In this document: positions 61,923-64,000 of the stretch, piece after piece
Numbering within the stretch: position 1 is the first letter of the stretch
Layout of the letters: each line of letters begins with the position of its first letter
NCBI RefSeq assembly: GCF_041549525.1
Contig: NZ_CP157456.1
Span: 992,001-1,056,000 of the forward strand
Length of the DNA stretch: 64,000 bases
Direction: 5' to 3'
Origin: Paenarthrobacter aurescens
GTDB taxonomy: Bacteria; Actinomycetota; Actinomycetes; Actinomycetales; Micrococcaceae
Translations under genes and position numbers: made by a program
Notes under the pieces: generated by a model
Database searches by the model: none
What the model was told of the DNA's origin: nothing
What the model saw: the letters and a program-made list of their open reading frames with translations, nothing else

Positions 61923-63064
61923 GGCCTGGGCGCCTTCACATGGACCATAATGCTGGCTCCTCCTGGATCAGTGTGTACACGGGGTGATCCGAGTAATTCG
62001 AGCTCGTTCCACAACGCGGGCGTGCAGCGCTGGGGGTTCAGGTTGGTCACCCGCCAGGTGATGAGCAGCATCTCGTCCACATGGGGTTCAACATAGACGT
62101 GGAGCCGCGTAGCCGCTTCCGTGGAAGGAGCTTCGGGGGTGGTGACGGGCGTGGCGGACAACAGCATGGTGCTGGCCAGGACAGCGGAACGGGATGCCTG
62201 CGGAAGGTGTTCCACCAGGTCCGGCTGCGCCACTACAACCACCTTGGAGTCCAGTCCGGCCAAGGCCAGGGACTCGGTGAGCCAGTTGGTGGACTGGGAG
62301 CCCATCAGCTGTGCCCTGAGCTGAGTGGCCAGTTCCTGCGCTTGCTCGGACAGCTCGGGCTGCAAGGGAAGGCTGTGGGTCTTTGAGACCCTGGCGAAGA
62401 GTTCCTGGATGTGCTGATGTGTTTCCGCCAGTTCCCCGGAGAGGGCCGATGCCCGGGAATCAGCGTGTGGCGCGAGCGTTTGCAAGGACTCGATGGTTTG
62501 CCGGGCTGATTGTGCTTCCACCAAGGTGCGGAGAATGAAGACGGTCAGTCCGCCCAGGAGCCCGGGGCACAGTGTGATGAAGAAAATGAGCAGACCGTCC
62601 CCGGAGCCGAAGCGGGGAGTGGTGGCGTAGTAGATGCCGCTGAGGACGGAGTTGGCGGCAATCAGAACCAGGAAGCCCAACAGGTCCCAGCGCATGGCCA
62701 CCAGAAACACCAAGGACGTTGCCAGCAGGACGTTTAAGGCCAAGGCAGGGAAACCGGCCGTGGTGGTTACCGCCTGTGCGGTCATCACGCCCGAGGCAAC
62801 CGAGGATGCGAGCCACACCAGCCGCAGGCAGGGGAGGTGGCCCCGCGGGGTTGTGGGATGCGAGGCGATGACGGCCACCACAAAGCCAAGGAGGTCAGCA
62901 CCCAGGGCCCAGAACTTTAGCTGCCCGGCCTCACCTTCATGAGAAGACAGCGCAGCGGCAACCACCGAAACTACCCACAAGGTGAGGCTGGAGATCACGA
63001 GGATGCTGCGGGAAATGAAGAGCGGCCCGGCCGAAGCAGCCGGCTGCAGAGGAGGTCGGCTCAT
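61916..63064 (-). CDS. Membrane protein of the sensor module, kinase-like but degenerate
   Basis: 382 residues. About six membrane segments in the first 190, a helical linker, and a C-terminal soluble domain of about 170 residues ending GGASIMVHVKAPRPW, which recalls the end of a HATPase domain. No phosphoacceptor His or ATP-binding boxes are visible. It may be a sensor partner for the kinase encoded just upstream. The start overlaps the kinase stop as ATGA. Confidence 0.7.
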   Translation of the reverse strand: MSRPPLQPAASAGPLFISRSILVISSLTLWVVSVVAAALSSHEGEAGQLKFWALGADLLGFVVAVIASHPTTPRGHLPCLRLVWLASSVASGVMTAQAVTTTAGFPALALNVLLATSLVFLVAMRWDLLGFLVLIAANSVLSGIYYATTPRFGSGDGLLIFFITLCPGLLGGLTVFILRTLVEAQSARQTIESLQTLAPHADSRASALSGELAETHQHIQELFARVSKTHSLPLQPELSEQAQELATQLRAQLMGSQSTNWLTESLALAGLDSKVVVVAQPDLVEHLPQASRSAVLASTMLLSATPVTTPEAPSTEAATRLHVYVEPHVDEMLLITWRVTNLNPQRCTPALWNELELLGSPRVHTDPGGASIMVHVKAPRPW

Positions 63065-64000
63065 GGGGTCCCTGCATCAGGAACAGCGGCTTCCAGGACC
63101 ACGGTGGTTCCGCGGCCGGGCGTGGACATCACCTTTGCCCTGCCACCCACCTCTGCCATGCGGTCCACTACGGACCGCCGGACGCCGAGGCGCTCCAGCG
63201 GAATCGACTCGGGATCGAACCCGCAGCCGGCATCGCTGATCAGGACGGACACCATGGAACCGGTACGGGAAACCAAAACGTCAACGGTGTCAGTTCCCGC
63301 GTGCCGTGCGGCATTGACCATGCATTCCTCGGCGGCATCGGCAAAGGCCGCCTGCGTCGCCTCCGGAAGAGTTCCGGCGTCGCCAAAAACACTGATGGAT
63401 ACCCCGCGGCGGCTATGGCGGACAGCCCGTGCCGCCAGCAGGTCCGAAAGCTCCGCTGCGGTGGCACGCTCGACGACGACCACCCCGCCGTGGGTGCGTC
63501 CGGGACCGCCCGCCTCTGCAGCCAAAGCGGAACCAGGCAGGGAAAGCCTGGAACCCGGCGCGCCGCCGTCGAAAGGCCTGAAGGCGAGCAGTTCCTGCAA
63601 CGCATCAGGGTCCGCTCCTGTTCCGCCGCGGGCCACAACAGCCAGCGAGCGCAGGACGGTATCGTGCAGGAGCCGGGCGTCTGCCTGCTTTGCACTGATG
63701 GTGCTCCCGGCCACTGCGTGGGCAGCATTGGATACAGCTTTGACCTCTTGGTCGGTCCACAATGCATCCAGCGCTTTGGGCAGCGTGTGCCTGATGGCCA
63801 GGGTGATCAACCAGAAGCCCGCGACGATCAGGAGTGTGATGGGGCCAAGGTTATGGACCAGTGAGGAAGTAAGAGTGTGTCCAAGGACCAGGACAGCCAG
63901 CAACGCCGTGAAAGTGACGGACTTCCAGGTGCGGCGCAGGGACAACGCCACCACGGAACTGGCTCCCAGGGCCAGGCTGTGGGCCAGGAGCAGGGAATCG
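63061..64000 (-). CDS. Sensor histidine kinase, NarL-partner type, 3' part
   Basis: Open to the right edge, so the N-terminus is outside the window; 312 residues are visible. Membrane segments lie at the start, then a HisKA_3-like region with LLHDTVLRSLAVVARG, and a HATPase domain with N box EECMVNAARHAG, G1 box SDAGCGFD and G2 box GRGTTVVLE. This type usually phosphorylates LuxR-type regulators. It heads a three-gene overlapping operon with the membrane protein and the degenerate regulator. Confidence 0.88.
   Translation of the reverse strand, partial: DSLLLAHSLALGASSVVALSLRRTWKSVTFTALLAVLVLGHTLTSSLVHNLGPITLLIVAGFWLITLAIRHTLPKALDALWTDQEVKAVSNAAHAVAGSTISAKQADARLLHDTVLRSLAVVARGGTGADPDALQELLAFRPFDGGAPGSRLSLPGSALAAEAGGPGRTHGGVVVVERATAAELSDLLAARAVRHSRRGVSISVFGDAGTLPEATQAAFADAAEECMVNAARHAGTDTVDVLVSRTGSMVSVLISDAGCGFDPESIPLERLGVRRSVVDRMAEVGGRAKVMSTPGRGTTVVLEAAVPDAGTP

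Overview
The window comes from a high-GC actinobacterium, most likely an Arthrobacter or Paenarthrobacter-type member of the Micrococcaceae. This rests on content: two FemABX ligases of the kind that build peptidoglycan cross-bridges, an IdeR/DtxR regulator, a groEL without groES under CIRCE control, a bacterial XPB helicase, DUF3263, DUF3027 and DUF6314 proteins, frequent GTG and TTG starts, and actinobacterial c-di-AMP riboswitches in front of cell-wall hydrolases. I saw no insertion sequence, prophage, integrase or CRISPR array. It reads as ordinary chromosome with one accessory-looking surface-protein locus at the right end.

Layout. 1-9 kb: end of an L-serine dehydratase, a non-specific nuclease, two FemABX ligases, a ThrE exporter, an iron-regulated siderophore-interacting reductase, uracil-DNA glycosylase, a LytR_C protein and a cold-shock protein. 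9-12.3 kb: groEL behind two tandem CIRCE operators, then a 31-codon ORF coupled to an RNase H fused to a DUF4440-like domain. 12.3-17 kb: a lone WXG100 protein, an OmpR-type two-component system with short tandem repeats at its 3' end, and a divergent lysE/lysG pair. 17-24.3 kb: a membrane-anchored multicopper oxidase with a DUF6220 protein, XPB helicase and its helicase-C companion. 24.5-29 kb: cold-shock protein, DUF3027, MFS transporter, serC, and the IdeR-type regulator. 29-32.3 kb: three secreted peptidoglycan hydrolases with two separate c-di-AMP riboswitches. 32.4-38.6 kb: HNH protein, then a molybdenum-cofactor cluster (MobA-like, MoeA, FdhF/YdeP, FdhD). 38.7-46 kb: a GH38 mannosidase, a pair of related membrane-anchored helical proteins with a spaced cysteine pair, and a cystine-type ABC importer. 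46.2-51.4 kb: an HTH protein coupled to a polytopic membrane protein, and an ABC-F protein behind a leader ORF and terminator, followed by an ABC exporter. 51.5-54.9 kb: Nudix, DUF6314, tRNA-Arg(CCT), DUF998, a membrane protein and an inositol-monophosphatase family protein.

54.9-64 kb is the most interesting part. A secreted choice-of-anchor-G-like surface protein, a 60-residue protein that is almost only a sorting signal, a family 2 glycosyltransferase, an exosortase-family protein, a lipoprotein with an Ala-Arg repeat in its signal peptide, and a polytopic membrane protein lie head to tail. The two putative substrates share an [LM]A[IV]TG[AG]-TM-basic tail. This suggests a surface-protein processing system pairing an exosortase-like enzyme with LAXTG-like signals. 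Facing it is a three-gene sensor module with a histidine kinase, a kinase-like membrane protein and a LuxR-type regulator whose receiver seems to lack the phosphoacceptor Asp.

Assignments come from reading motifs by eye, with no database search. Family names given as DUFs, and start codons marked as uncertain, should be read in that light.
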